The notes beneath the pieces are model-generated. The model saw only the letters and a program-made list of their open reading frames with translations. It was not told the origin of the DNA and made no database searches. DNA of 64,000 bases. Origin: Cladochytrium replicatum (Eukaryota; Chytridiomycota; Chytridiomycetes; Cladochytriales; Cladochytriaceae). Of the stretch, positions 1 through 12,450 are shown in pieces (the first letter of the stretch is position 1; every line of letters begins with the position of its first letter). Both the position numbers and the translations under genes were made by a program. The DNA lies in assembly GCA_025526935.1 (NCBI GenBank), contig JAHLKD010000080.1, positions 201,001 to 265,000 on the forward strand, read 5' to 3'.

Positions 1-1125
1 TGCACGGCTCACAAGACCAATCAGCATCACAGATGTGATCGCATCTACCGTTAAAAATTACTACTACCAGAATCGAAGATTGCGATGGGCAACTTACAGA
101 GCACTGCAACAATCTGGCTCTCGATGACAAACTGATTCTGGAACCCAGGTGCAATCAGTTCTGGCTTTCCATCGCGTGCTCCAGTGTACGGAGCACCGCG
201 AATCTGGTTCCACATGTGCCCCGAGCAGCAGAAGATTGTAATAACCTCGGAAAAAATAAATCGAGAAACGAAAGGTTTGCAGGCTGTTATCTTACCAGGG
301 AGATAATCATCCAAAGTTGCTTGTTGGAAAAAATGAAAAGGATTTGCGGGCCAATTGCTCGGATGGTGACCACGAAGAGCAAGATGGAAGTGCCGTACAC
401 GATGTACCGGGAGTAATCGACGGGTCGAGCAATCTTAAGCTGCAGTCAGATGGTTAAACGCTCATTTACATGCCATGATCAATTCATTGACTACTTTAGC
501 TTTGGCCGCTTCCTCCACGAACGACGCCAGTTCTTCTGCGGCAAGTCCTCTCCTGTTAAGATCGTAAACCTCAATGTTCGGCTTCGAACCATCTGTAGGG
601 CCATATAAAGCGATGTACGGAACACTCGAGAGTCCCAACTAGCAAGCTCGTGAGCAACTTCACACCATCAAAGTTGTCATGTAGAGTAAACCTGTTGGAA
701 GATGGCACCAGTCTTCTCACTATAGTCAGCGACGGCAAAGTACAGCTGCCCCCGTTTGTAAACCTTTCCCCAAGCGGCAACAACCAATCCGTACTCGGGA
801 TCAAAATCGCTGTCAACACAGAAATTTTGAGACCAGAATCCTGACCTATTCAATCGCACTCGTACCGGCATGGGAAGCAGTTGTGCCTTTGGCTCAAAGC
901 CGTGAAAACCACGAGCGAGGAAAAGTTGCGAGGACCTTCGGTGAGTAATTTGAAGTTGTTCGGGTCGAGTTGAATTGGTTTAGATCGTCCGCCTTTTGCA
1001 ACGATGGTCTCCAGTTTGGCGATTTTGTCGGATATTGCGCTATCTGCGGCATTAGCGCCGATCACGCCCAACATCGCATAGACAACAAACGCCCACAACA
1101 ACGAAATCGTGTGCGACACCCTCAT
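1..1125 (-). CDS. OST3: Oligosaccharyltransferase OST3/OST6 family subunit, 3' end cut by window
   Basis: Subunit of the ER oligosaccharyltransferase, whose lumenal thioredoxin-like domain holds acceptor proteins by mixed disulfides during N-glycosylation. Exons (minus): 1125-866, 809-692, 638-495, 439-296, 245-98, 44-1; all phases close. The product starts with a signal peptide (hydrophobic from about residue 7, ending near ANAA). It then has a thioredoxin-like domain with the redox motif CFPC followed by DFDPEYG, then LYFAVADYS and YGPTDGSKPNIEVYDLNRRG. Next come membrane segments and the family signatures DYSRYIVYGTS, GHMWNQIRGAPY and GKPELIAPGFQNQFVIESQIVAVLYA. The last exon is cut by the window edge, probably only a few residues short. 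It diverges from TFC4 across 227 bp. Fungal OST3 and OST6 are close paralogues and I cannot choose between them for certain. Confidence 0.93.
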
Positions 1126-1352
1126 GAAAGTTTGGTGGATTTCTGACTATTGCCAAGCCCCTGAAGACATGGAACAACATTTGAACATATCCTTTGGAAA
1201 AAAGAAAAGCATTCCGCATTTGCTTTTTCTGAGATGAGAGATCTTGTTCGTGCTTTCAATTCTACTTAAAATGTTTCAATGATACCGTAGAAAATATAGT
1301 GTTGCTTTATACCCGCTAACAAGCCACATCAACTGTAGCTCCTCTCCCTGCA

Positions 1353-4300
1353 ATGTCTGACCTGATGCTCGAGTCCGATGACGATGACCATCTATACCCA
1401 ATGATGGCATTACCGCCCGCTCCAGAAGAGACAAGATTGTCATACGGAAACGATCGTGACACACGAATGGGAAATGCTGGCGTAGAACCGGACGAAGACG
1501 ACGATGAAGAGGCAGATCAACAAGAAGATGAGGACGACGACTTTGGAAATGGAATTCCTTCATTCGTAGGGTTCGTAATAAAAAAATTCATTCAAAGAAA
1601 CTCCTCCGATAGAATCGTTTAGTGCCGCAATGGATGCAGCAGCAGCATCAATCGGTGGGAAGACAAACAAGTACTCCCAGCTCTTATGGGAAGACGACGA
1701 AGCTGCGATCATGGAACTTGAAGAAACGGGATATGAGGGGCTATTGAACTCTGCCCCAACGCGTGGGAGACGGAAAGCAGTGAGCACAAGTTCAGAAATA
1801 TAGGATCTCGATTTACACTCCAAGATAGGGAGGTTCCGGAACACAACCGGGCCGTCGGGGTCGTCGCCGCCGACGCGGACCTACGGCAGAATCCACGCTG
1901 CCTCCTGATCTCGCTAAAGCTCTCGGAGACGCAAACATGGCGTATTCCAGGGCAGATTACCAAGAAGCGATTCGTTTGCTTCACGAAGTCATCCGCGGGG
2001 CTCCGACGACCTATCAGGCTTGGCTTACGCTGGCTATGGTGCATGATGAGCTCGGAGAGCCACGAAAGAGTTTGGAGTGTCTATTCATTGCCGCACACTT
2101 GAAAGAGAGAGATCGTGACCTGTGGAGACGTCTGGCTGAAATCGCAAGGTGAGAGGAATCTAATTATTAAATTGATCCCCCGAGCTAATGCATTCAAATC
2201 AAGGCGACTGAATGATGTTAACCAAGTTATTTACTGCTTGCGAAAGGCAATTCAATCTGATCCGACTGACTTGGATTCATTGTGGGAGAGAGCCAAGTTG
2301 CTTCTGGATCAACAGAAGACATATCAGGTTTAAAATGCCTGAATATTTTGTTCATTATATTGTTAACTCGATTCGTGATGTCAGGCCATCCGATGTTACC
2401 ACAAAATGCTCCAGATTATTCCGAACAACATGTTCGTCGTGAAAGCACTTTCAAAGATTTACTTGGGTCGCATGGACTACGACAGTGCCATAGCTCTGTA
2501 TCAAGGCGCACTTGAGGCAGATGCATTTGATCCCCTCCCACTCCCAGGCACCGTGGCACCATCAAAGGGAAATCGACCCGCAACCGACGACGACGAATTC
2601 ATCGACTCAGAAGAAGACTACGACGAAGATTTCGACGATCTCGAAGAGGAGGACTACGATGACAACGATGACGATGCCGAGCCAGATCCCGATGTAGTCG
2701 GGTTCACTACTGCACTGCGCCAATCGCAAGGTCTAAAGCGCCCGAACCGACGCCGTAGGGGTGCTCGCTCTAATCACGGGGTCGAAGTAATTGGTCTCAT
2801 GTCAATGGGAATGAGCATCGCCCGACCCGTTCGCGTCGGCTACGAGGAGCTTCTCCTTCTCGCGAACCTTTATTCAGAGAAAGGGATGTATCAGCAAATC
2901 GTCCGTTGCATCCACGATGCAGCCAGGCGAATGACGAATAAACCGCCCCTGGTGGTTCCGCCGCAACAAGCCCCCTTAATGGTTCCGACGTTGACCGAAG
3001 AAGGCTGGATCCTTGCACCTGCGCAAACCGCATCGGGCTCAACTGTGACAGACTGGGTCCCACCTGATGACGATGGGTTGGACGACCCCGACGAAGCGAC
3101 ACAGATGCAGATGGACGATCTTGCGGTTTACATGATTCCAGTGGAGGTGCGTGTCAAACTTGGATGCGCAAGACTGAGCATTGGCGAGGCAGAGCCAGCA
3201 ATGAAGCAGTTTGGATACTTGTACCGAGTTCCAATTGGATTGCAGCACGAACTTTACTTTGAGGTGGGAGAATCGTATCTCAACGTGGGAATGCACAGAG
3301 AAGCCCTCGGCATCTTCAAAGCCCTGACTGAAAACGAGGAGGTGAGTCGTTACCCAAAGCCTTCATGCACTGAGACAGAATCACATACGTTGATTGGTAG
3401 AGTAACACTCCCCAAACCTGGGGGAAGATGGCGTATTGTTACCAACAGATGAACGATCTCGAAGCAGCAGTTGAGCTATATCTGTCAGGTATTGGTTTGA
3501 ACGTGTTCGTTTCCGTCTACCCAATAACTCGAAATTCAAGTAATCGAGGCGATGCCCGAGAACACCGATGCAAAGTTCTCATTGGCAGAAATTTACGAGG
3601 AACTTGGTGAAGACGAGAAAGCTCACCAGTTGGCAAGAGAAAGTACCGACTTTCGTGTGTTTTCTATGGACGTTTCTGACCTTTTTGTGGTTTCCTAGTT
3701 GACGAGATTACACGAAATTTTCCTGCGCAACAAACAGGCCAATCCAATGATGAAAGGTCCAGAAAGGACGATGCAGTCAAGGCAGCCGAGGAAGCACTCC
3801 AGATCAAGGCAAATCTTCTCCTCCTCGAGAAAGTGCGAAATCTTCAGGATAGAGTGAACAAGGATAAGCTTGGTCGGGTAAGGCTTAACCATACACCAGA
3901 GATCACATATCAACTGGTTTCAAGAATAGACCGACTATATCCGGACAACGCGACTTCTTTTATCAAGATTCCAATCATCAAAAGCGTTGTATCCTGTAAG
4001 ATATATTGACTATATAAGTGGAGTTTATGCTAACCATTTCTATGCAGTCTCGGGTATTCATTGATATGTGTGATATACAATTTGTTCTGATCAATTAACT
4101 CTGTCTATAGCGGCGCGAATATAAAGTGAGAAAGAAAGCAGCTAAAATGACCTTAAACGAAGTCTACCAGGAAATCGGCGAGGTTTTAGGTGATGATTTT
4201 GTTCAAAAAAAGGGGAAGAAGAAAACTGACTGGTGAAACAGGAAAGGAGGGATCTGCCGTCACGTCTTTTCAAGGCATCGCATTCACTGAATGGTTCGAT

Positions 4301-5546
4301 TTGTTCGTTCAGGTCGGCTAGGATCTTAACTGTCGGTGAAATTTGAACTGACGAACAATGTTCAGTGTGCGATTGCGTTGGTAAAGGACGGACGGCCGGA
4401 AGAAGCTCATGGTCTTTTGAAGTCGGCTTGCGATGCAAACGTTTTCTATTACGACAACAGACGCAAAGTGCAATTGAGGCTTCTCATGATTTGTACGAAT
4501 CTCCAATCTGTTTGGTGGTTGTGGTGCTCATTTTATCCAATCAGCGATTGCAATGCAGGCGGATGATTGGATGAGTGTAGGGCACCACTGCAGATGGATC
4601 GTCACGCATCGTCCAACTTTCAACGTTGTCTATCGAATTTACAATACTGCAATGGCAGGGTAATATAGCATTGATATTACCTACTGATCGTGTCTTAACT
4701 CCTTACGACAGAGGTGCAGGTGCGATCACGGCATTCGGGTGCCGGACGGCAGAGAAGTTTCACAAACGATATGTGAAGTACATGGATCAGGCTCTCAAGA
4801 AGCGTGGTCCCCCTCCAGCACTTCCATCGAGCTCCAGAAGCGCGAACCCCGACGAGGCTTTTATCAATGCCACAAGCGATTTGTGGACGGAGCACAATCC
4901 ACTTCTTCTAACAAATTACGCCCATATATTCTCTGTCGGCCGTACTTTCGTGAAGGCGATCGGTATGCCTTCACAATCTTGCTGGACATTGTCTTAAAAT
5001 TGGCACAGAGATGTATACTCGAGCATATCAACTGTGTCCCCAGGATCCGGTTTTACTACTTTCGCTTGGAGTGAGCTATCTGCATAGAGCAATGCAGAGG
5101 AAGAGCGAGAATCGGCATCTCCATGTTGTACAAGGCATGACACTCATCCATCGCTACGAAGAAGCAATGACCGGGACGCTGGAGAGCGCTGGACAGGTCG
5201 TTACCCGTGATCTTAATGCCCTTCTTCGAAAGCGAGAAGCCTACTACAACCTTGCGAGAGCTTATCACATGATTGGTACGTTTTGTTTGCACAATGAAGC
5301 AGCAATATGAATCTGATTCTTATCAAATTTGAACTGAAACCAGGCTTGAATCACCTTGCTTGTCAGTATTATGAGAAGCTTCTTCGCGATGAAGAATGGG
5401 GCACAGTGACTGCAACCATTCAAGAGTACAGTGGAGCTGTGCCGCCGTTGCAGAGAGAGGGAGCGTACAATTACTCTCTTCTACATATTGCGTCTGGCAA
5501 TCCAGCGATGGCGTTGTACCTCCTCCAGAAGTTCTGCAAACTGTGA
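1353..5546 (+). CDS. TFC4: TFIIIC subunit TFC4 (tau131 / GTF3C3 homologue)
   Basis: TPR subunit of RNA polymerase III initiation factor TFIIIC; in yeast it recruits TFIIIB to tRNA genes. The first exon is very acidic (runs of D/E). After two short introns comes a basic RGRRRRRG stretch, then the first TPR block (YQEAIRLLHEVIRGAP, AWLTLAMVHDELGEPRKSLECL). More TPRs follow (VIYCLRKAIQSDPTDLDSLWERAKLLL; FVVKALSKIYLGRMDYDSAIALY), then a second acidic insert at about 2578-2690. Later come YEELLLLANLYSEKGMY, the HREALGIFKAL repeat and the C-terminal conserved block SLGVSYLHRAMQRKSENRH. The final TPR ends NPAMALYLLQKFCKL just before the stop, as in other TFC4 proteins. There are at least ten short introns, several near 3340-4700. 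The start at 1353 is the only ATG giving the acidic N-terminus. Individual exon edges between 3480 and 4700 are less sure than the overall call. Confidence 0.9.
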
Positions 5547-5616
5547 TGTTACACTACTGTGATCTGAGGTTATTTGGTGGTGATAAATTTTTCAAGGTCC
5601 CAGCCACAAACTGAAC

Positions 5617-6260
5617 ATGTTGCTAAGACCATCAGGGCAAGCTAACGCACACTGGTGGCATGCGCTGCAGTCACAGGTTCGCTTCTGTTGGCACCTCTCG
5701 CTGCTGCTCAAAACACCACTGCGGACCCGTTCGGAGCAATATAATTCCATACAGCAATACTCTAGCATGTCTGGACTCCATTGGCCAACCACCAACCTCA
5801 GTACGGCAGGCATCCTTAGCACCACCGCAACCTACCTCAACTCTACCACTACCACGAAATCGTCAAATCCTCACCAGAACGCATATTTCCCATCAACATC
5901 GACATCGACGCAGAACTGAAGAACATCGAAGCTCGCGTGCAGTCTGGCGACATTCGCACCACGCGCGTTCCACACAGCCATAAGCGACATGAAGTACGCA
6001 CACCGGGTGTATTCGCATTGCTACGAGTCAGGGTTCTTGTGGGTCCAGCCGTTGAGTTTGGTCGCAACTTATCCGCAGCTACACACAACCAGGAAACAGG
6101 GACAGTTGGTATTACTTGGTCCAGAACGCGACGGCGAACCCTACAATGGGCGATCCCGAGCGGAAACTTTTATGCGCGGACGAACCCGAGCCAGAGCGTC
6201 CAGTGGACGTATGCGCCTGCAGATGAGGTTGTGATCATGGCGGACCCGCGAATCGAGTAG
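5617..6260 (+). other. Unresolved open frame after TFC4
   Basis: Just downstream of the TFC4 stop, one plus-strand frame stays open from about 5840 to a TAG at 6258-6260 (about 140 codons) and looks coding in places (ERIFPINIDIDAELKNIEA; near the end ADEVVIMADPRIE). Other frames are also long here (5617-5919, 5660-5983, 5989-6234), so either introns switch frames or the sequence is a decaying gene. I do not recognise a family. An earlier exon with a mitochondrial or secretory leader (LLLAPLAAAQNTT in another frame near 5690) is possible but unproven. It could also be TFC4 3' UTR that is open by chance. Confidence 0.3.
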
Positions 6261-7877
6261 CGATCTGGGGAGGAGTTGCGAAACAAATGCAAGGCACTTC
6301 GAGAGTGAGCGATTCTACTGCAAGTTCTACATGTATAGTGTTGAATGCGGCATATGTATGCAGCAATTTGGGCAGTAGTGATCTCGGTTTTGTTGAGCTA
6401 TGCGTAACGTTTAGCTTCTGTTGAGATTGCCGTTGCGATGGTGTGTCGATGAATGTCGCTTCTTTTCCTGTTTCTGCTCTCCATCCCAGTAAATTATTCT
6501 TATCGTTCTATCATGTTTAATTGTGTGCTTTTCTGATCTTAAAAGTTGTTTTAAATTTTGTCAATTTATTTGTCTGGTGTGATTGGTGGAACAACTGGCT
6601 TACTTCACACATGCGTTTTTTTCTCTTTCATCTTGTCGAAATGTCTTGTTTTTGAATCGCGGACCTGTTTTTGCGGGTTAACTTGCCAATATGCCTGCTC
6701 TATGGATGCCACCAGCCAGCATCATTTGAGCGCAACCACTCCGTGTATTCTTCAACATCAAAGAATGTACACCGCATCATTCCGTAACCTTCATAATCAA
6801 TCCTGCATTTAACGATCCGATACATTCTCCCTGTCCCAGTATTTAAGTAATCTTCGTCCCAACTCTCCCAGCAATCCTCGTGGGAACACTTCTCATCATC
6901 TGTCAAAAATTACAGCTCGTATTCGACTTCTTCTCTCCAGCCATCCCATCCTGCCAACGCTGCCAATCTCGGATGTTCGGAATGTGGCTCACATTTCTGT
7001 GCGCATATCGCTGCGCTTCAGTCTTTGTCGACCAATGGCAGCGGTCCGACCCAATCACACTTGACCATCCGGTGCTCTCATAGCCAGGCTCCCTGAGCAT
7101 CCTGGGATAAATTGAAGGCTGATTCTCATCTTCTCTTCATTCTTCAGCCATCCAATTCCAGCGCTTCCTTTATTCGCACATCGATGCACACACCTTGGAC
7201 ACAGCACGTCAATACGAAATACGGCTCTTATCCCGGTATCCGGCGGCCACAGCGCTCTCTTTTAAAACACAGCTTCAGAACTATTCTCCATCGACTTTCA
7301 CTCTTCAACCATTGAATCAACCTGTATCGATTGAGTCTAAGTCGATCGTGACCGAGATCATCTTTGATCATCGTAGCGTTGATCCATTTGCCGAATAGTC
7401 GCGACGCAGACGTACAAATCACCTTACATAGCTGTCGGATTCAATTTAGCGTATTTCCTCCTCTTTTAACGTTACACGATCAACAATTGAAACATGATCG
7501 GACGTCTTTCATCAATCGAATCACAGAAGAGATCAATACACCTCTCCAATTCCGTGACTACTTTTCACTATTGGCTGATAGTTCCTCTTTAAAGGTTCGC
7601 CGACTGTCCCGTGACTAACGCGACGCGACATCTTTTGGTTCCCGTCTTGACTTGCAACCCTAGTCCACTCACCGCCGCTACCTGCCTGTCGCCTATCTTT
7701 CTGTAAAATATCCTTCGATCCATCACGGTGAGTTTGAAGTCCCTCCTGATTGGTTTCTGGCAGTACGAGAATGCTTCTTGCGTTGCGGGAGGCAGCGGTA
7801 CACACTTTCTTCCGTCTTCTCCCCATCTCATTCCGCGATGAAAAACTCATTACTTTGTTTCATCCCGCCCCCAAAAG
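6261..7877. other. Intergenic, one short minus-strand candidate
   Basis: No recognisable gene. On the minus strand a W/D/E-rich frame runs from about 6990 to 6700 with a single TAA near 6910 (WDGWREEVEYEL before it; TDDEKCSHEDCWESWDEDYL and CTFFDVEEYTEWLRS after it). This may be a small gene with an undetected intron or a broken one. The rest is T-rich with no long frames; the part near 7600-7877 is probably the promoter and 5' leader of the coiled-coil gene. Confidence 0.3.
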
Positions 7878-10800
7878 ATGGATTGGATCGCGTTACCCTT
7901 GCTCCTGTTGGTGCACGTCCTGTGCTCGCTCTTAGATGTCGGCTGTTATGCTGCGTTTAACTGCTTAGTCCTCTTCGCGTCCTTGATCGATCTCTACGAA
8001 GTTTGGAAGAGCTCTCTCCGCATTAGTGCTTCCCATCTGCAGAAACTCCTGGTAAGTTCATTTGTTCGCACGCGTTTTGATCATCATTTTCAATCATATA
8101 AACCTGCCTTTCCTTCCCTCTCGTCCAGTTGGTCATTTCTCCTGCGAATGATTATTGGGTTTCCTTTGGTGAGGATTCTGTTGAGTATATCACGCGTAGT
8201 CTTCCACCCTTCCCCCGATGTATATTACGTGGATTCAGTACAGTCTTTGCGCTTTGCTTAATGTGCCCCAAACCTAAAATGGAAGTTCAAGTAGTCCTTT
8301 CTTACTTCGTGTACGAAGGTAAGCATCCATTTTGCTTTCGCCATCCTTATTAGTATTGACTCACTTCTGCTTTCACAGTTGTCGCTCCTTTGCTAAGGTC
8401 AGCGCTTTTATGGATGTCAATTGCTCTGTGCTACGCGCTCTCTCTATGTTTGGATGCCGTCCACCTTATTGCTTTTGTCGCGCGAACAGCTGCACAATCG
8501 TTGCAGTCTTCAGCAGGCAAAAGGATCTCGAAAATGATAAGAATGATTGCGTTTCTGTCAGGAATGTTCTGTAAGTTTATAGCTTTCTTTTCTGCATGCA
8601 GATCTAAATTTTTAACATCTTACGACTCAGACAAACGGTTTACTAAGATCAACCCCCCTCTTTTCAAACTTCTCCGAAAACACATATTGTGTCGCTTCTC
8701 ATCCTTCATCGGTTATCTCCATCATCAATTAGCGGGGCTCATCATGGTGGTGATCGCCCCTACTCTCCGGATCCTTCTGGCCTGTTTCTACCGGATAGTC
8801 AATTCTTTCGTTCGCGCAATCACTCTAACTGCCACGATTATCCTGATGCCATCTTTTATATTTGGGAAGTACATGGAGTATGCAACAAACACGGCCCAGA
8901 CGCAGCAGCTCGTAGAGTTTATTCCGATTACAACCCCATGCAACCCATGCAAACACCTCCAAGAAGAATCGAAGAGGCAATCACGCGAAGTCCTCCGTCT
9001 GAAAATTCGTCTTTCCATCTCGAAGCAAGAAGCGAAACGTATTCGGGCTCATTGTCGAGCAGGACGGCGAAAATGTGAGCGACAACAAATGTCTATTAGG
9101 GAACAGCTTGCACTTGCTCAGAGGAAAGCAGAGGGGCTGGAGGAACAGCTTCGTCAGTCTGAGCAGATGGTTGAGGGCTTTGTCAAGCAATTAGAAGATC
9201 TTGCTAGAAGCTACTCTGGACTGAAAGCAGACAACAGTGCCCATGTCCAGCAAATTGAGACCGAGCGCAGTGATCACGCTACCCAGATTCAAAACATGAA
9301 AGAAACTCTCTCAAAACGGTTCACCGAAAGAATAGTTCGGATTCGAAAGCAAGTGGCAACCGCGAATGCAGAGCGTGACAAATTTGGTGAACGTGCTGCC
9401 CACTTAGAGAGCGAAGTCGACAAGGTTAAGCTCTTGGTAACGGAAACCCGGGCTGAGCGCAACCTCATGGCAGACCACACACTGTCTCTGAAGGCAGAAA
9501 TACGCGATAAGACAGATCGCTTGGAATTCAAGACCAGCGAATGCATGCGGCTTTCTAACACACTGGACGAGCGGAATATATTAATCAAAGTACTGCATGA
9601 GGATAACGATTTACAGAAAGATGGTCACTCAAAAGAAGTAGAAGAGCTAAAACTAAGATTATCCGAGCTGTCAAGAGAGAACACGGAACTTCGAAAGGAT
9701 ATTGAAGTGAGGAACTACGGTCACACAAAAGAAATAGACGAGCTTAAGGTTCGAATGTCTGCGCTCACAGCGGAGAATGTGCAACTTCGAGCGAATCCTG
9801 AAATGCAAGAAGTTGTCCATGCGAACGAGATTAAGGAGCTCAGGCAGCGTGTATCCGAGCTTGAGGGAGAGAAGCCGTTTCTCCACTGTCTCATCCAGCA
9901 GGAACGCGAATCTCATTGGGCGAGCATGGCTGCCCAACACGAAATGGCACAGCAATGCGATGTGCTCACTCAAAATAACTTCATTTTGGAGGCGGAGAGG
10001 GCAACTTTTGCTGTCACTGTTGAGAATATACACACGGCCTACGGTACCCAAATATCGGACCTAACTGAAGTCGCATCCAGCTCTGTTACGCTTTTGGAGA
10101 GAGAGCGAGAAGAGCACATTTCCTCGCGTCAGGAGCGATTGGACCTGGTGAACCGCCTCAATGAGGAGCGGTGTCAATTCAAAGGAACATTGACCAAGCT
10201 CCAAGAAGAAAATGAAAAGAAGGATAAACATATCAAGGACATTAGCGCTAAGCTTCTCGAGGCTCAGCAGCAAATTTCAGCGATGGATGCCTCTTGCCAG
10301 CAAGAACGACAAGGGCAATTTGAGGCAAGTGAGAAGATCAAGAAGGACTTTCAAGAACAGATGAAGTTTGCCAACTGTGAGAGGGATCAACTAAATTCGA
10401 AACTCGAGGAAGCGTGCCGAGCAAACAAGGAAACTGTTGCGAAGGACAAACATATCAAGGACATTAGCGCTAAGCTTCTCGAGGCTCAGCAGCAAATTTC
10501 AGCGATGGATGCCTCTTGCCAGCAAGAACGACAAGGGCAATTTGAGGCAAGTGAGAAGATCAAGAAGGACTTTCAAGAACAGATGAAGTTTGCCAACTGT
10601 GAGAGGGATCAACTAAATTCGAAACTCGAGGAAGCGTGCCGAGCAAACAAGGAAACTGTTGCGAAGGACAAACATATCAAGGACATTAGCGCTAAGCTTC
10701 TCGAGGCTCAGCAGCAAATTTCAGCTATGGATGCCTCTTACCAGCAAGAACGACAAGGGCAATTTGAGGCAAGTGAGAAGATCCAGAAGGACTTTCAAGA

Positions 10801-11176
10801 ACAGATTAAGTTTGCCAACTGTGAGAGGGATCAACTAAATTCGAAACTAGAGGAAGCGTGCCGAGCAAACAAGGAAACTGTTGCGAAACTTACAAACGAG
10901 AAGGCAGAATTGGCCGAAGAAGCGCAAAATGAGCGGAATAAGTATCTGCAGAGACTTCTTGGGCTCATTGGGGGCTCTTCGAACGAAAACAAATTGCGAA
11001 AGCGTCGCGCGGATGTTCAACTCACCCAAGCAGATATGCAAGCCACCACTTCCAACGCTACAACGGCCATCAGCCAGAGCGCATCTGCTCGCGCAGCACG
11101 CTCAATTCGGCCGCTCCCCAAAAGAAGGGTGCGAAAACAACCACAACCTACCGAGCCCACCAACCAGGAAGGTTGA
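7878..11176 (+). CDS. TB2/DP1/HVA22 (REEP/Yop1-like) membrane domain fused to a long coiled coil
   Basis: Exons 7878-8051, 8129-8318 and 8379-11176 (phases close; 1053 residues). A further in-phase intron at 8571-8630 (GTAAGT...CTCAG, 60 nt) is likely. The N-terminus is hydrophobic (MDWIALPLLLLVHVLCSLLD). Exon 2 carries a TB2/DP1/HVA22 signature: ANDYWVSFGEDSVEYITRSL, PPFPRCILRGFSTVFALCLM, CPKPKMEVQVVLSYFVYEVV, APLLR. This family (REEP, Yop1) forms hairpins that curve ER membrane. More hydrophobic segments follow to about residue 280. The remaining roughly 750 residues are heptad-rich coiled coil, K/E/Q/R/L dominated, containing three near-identical 74-residue repeats, with a short basic tail (PLPKRRVRKQ). 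Known family members are mostly short, so the length is unusual. A role tethering ER to another structure is inference. The start at 7878 is the first ATG in frame; an upstream exon cannot be excluded. Confidence 0.72.
10223..10888 (+). repeat. Three tandem copies of a 222 bp coding repeat
   Basis: Copies at 10223-10444, 10445-10666 and 10667-10888, inside the coiled-coil gene. Each encodes 74 residues beginning DKHIKDISAKLLEAQQQ and ending CRANKETVAK. Copies 1 and 2 differ at one base by eye (GAT/GAC at the start). Copy 3 differs at about five positions (for example CQQ to YQQ, and KK to QK after SEKI). The period is a multiple of three, so the frame is kept. Confidence 0.97.
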
Positions 11177-11542
11177 GAACAAAAGGAGTGTATCGTTTTT
11201 CGTTTATATTCAAAGGATATGATTTTTTTTATTTCTTCCTGACACAGTATTCTTGGTTAAATATTATCTTTCTTCTCTCGTCTTAATCAATGCCCCCATT
11301 GATTTTCCCACCAAAAGTCCAGATACCATCCCACCCACCAATCATGTCTTCCAAATTCGCAGGAAACGATACAAAACAACACAACCAAAAAGACCAGAGG
11401 AACAGAAAAATGCTATGATCTAAATTCAACTGTCTACATAGTGCGACATAGGTGATATCAACACTCAAAACCAGCTTCTACCTGAAGTAAACACTGATTT
11501 AAACGATCCATTCCGATCAAAGCAGCATTCACAAAGATCCGC
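11177..11542. other. 3' flank of coiled-coil gene, no gene seen
   Basis: AT-rich sequence with T runs straight after the stop at 11176, as expected for a 3' UTR and polyadenylation region. Nothing else is recognisable. Confidence 0.5.
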
Positions 11543-12450
11543 TTAGGGGAATCCCAAGCAGCAAGGAGCCAAATGACGCTTCTTCCGAGAGGAAGTCCCA
11601 ACATTGAAAAGACTGTAGACCGTTTGGACTCCAGTCCCGCAAACGAAATAAACGAGCGTAGAATTTGAATTCCTTAGCCCACATGCCGAAACAAACTGAC
11701 TTTCACTCATCGAAACATTACCCACGTGCTCAGCTTTCCAAATCAGACAGCTCTTGGAAGGACGGGAGATGAATTACCAGATTTGAAGTGGTGAGACACA
11801 ATGAACCTCTCGCAACGCTGCAGCGCGCTATTTGTCCCCTCCCAGGAAGAAGGCTCGTAAATAGCTTGTTTGTACGTGTAATCAAGTGATTCGACAAGAT
11901 CGTAGTAGACTGGAAAGCATTCTTCAAGAATCGATTTCACAACTTGGCTGTTAAGGTCTTCTGCTCTTCAATTTGTCATATCGCTGCTGCACTGTTGTTG
12001 GGCATTACCATTCTCCAATTCGACCATGTTGTAAAGCTGCAGTTCCGCGTTAAACGCAGTGACTTGCCGTTGACAGGTCTCCACTGCACCTTGGTCTGGT
12101 CCGGTGCTGGAGCTGGTGGTGCAACTGGGACTTGAGGTAATGGTCATGAGACGAGCTGTGGTTCTGCGATCGTATTCCGATAGAGGAGTCGAGCACATTC
12201 TTTCGATTAGGCAAAGGCCCTCACATCCTTGAATTAGACCTAAGACACAATTATTGTTTGTTAGATTTGCTCTTGAACATGTTTTCTTTCTTCTCTCTTT
12301 CTAACAATGCCAGCAAGGGTTGAACCAGACGCATATTTCTTTATCGCCCAAATCGAATATTGAAAGATCAGACAAATCCGTGCCGTGAAGCCCCACACAC
12401 CAATCAAAATGTGAGGGAGCACTAAAACAGCAAAGCGTTAACTAGTAGAG
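11543..12450 (-). other. Candidate multi-exon cysteine-containing gene, possibly broken
   Basis: On the minus strand four blocks join in frame through plausible splice sites. A block at about 12450-12330 (DWCVGLHGTDLSDL, FDLGDKEICVWFNPCWH) is joined by a GTTAGA...TCTTAG intron to CLIQGCEGLCLIERMCSTPL. That frame runs on to a single TGA at 11968-11970, then stays open in the same frame (VVKSILEECFPVYYDLVESL) to about 11743. A GT...CAG intron then leads to FVSACGLRNSNSTLVYFVCG, with a stop at about 11543. Cysteine is frequent. No family is recognised. The single in-frame TGA means either a missed intron or a nonsense mutation. No convincing first exon is visible; the upstream DNA overlaps the ATPase relic. 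Confidence 0.35.

Noticed and set aside
8390-11176. Treating the coiled-coil frame alone as the gene
   Set aside because: Two upstream exons with good splice sites join in phase and supply the TB2/DP1/HVA22 domain.
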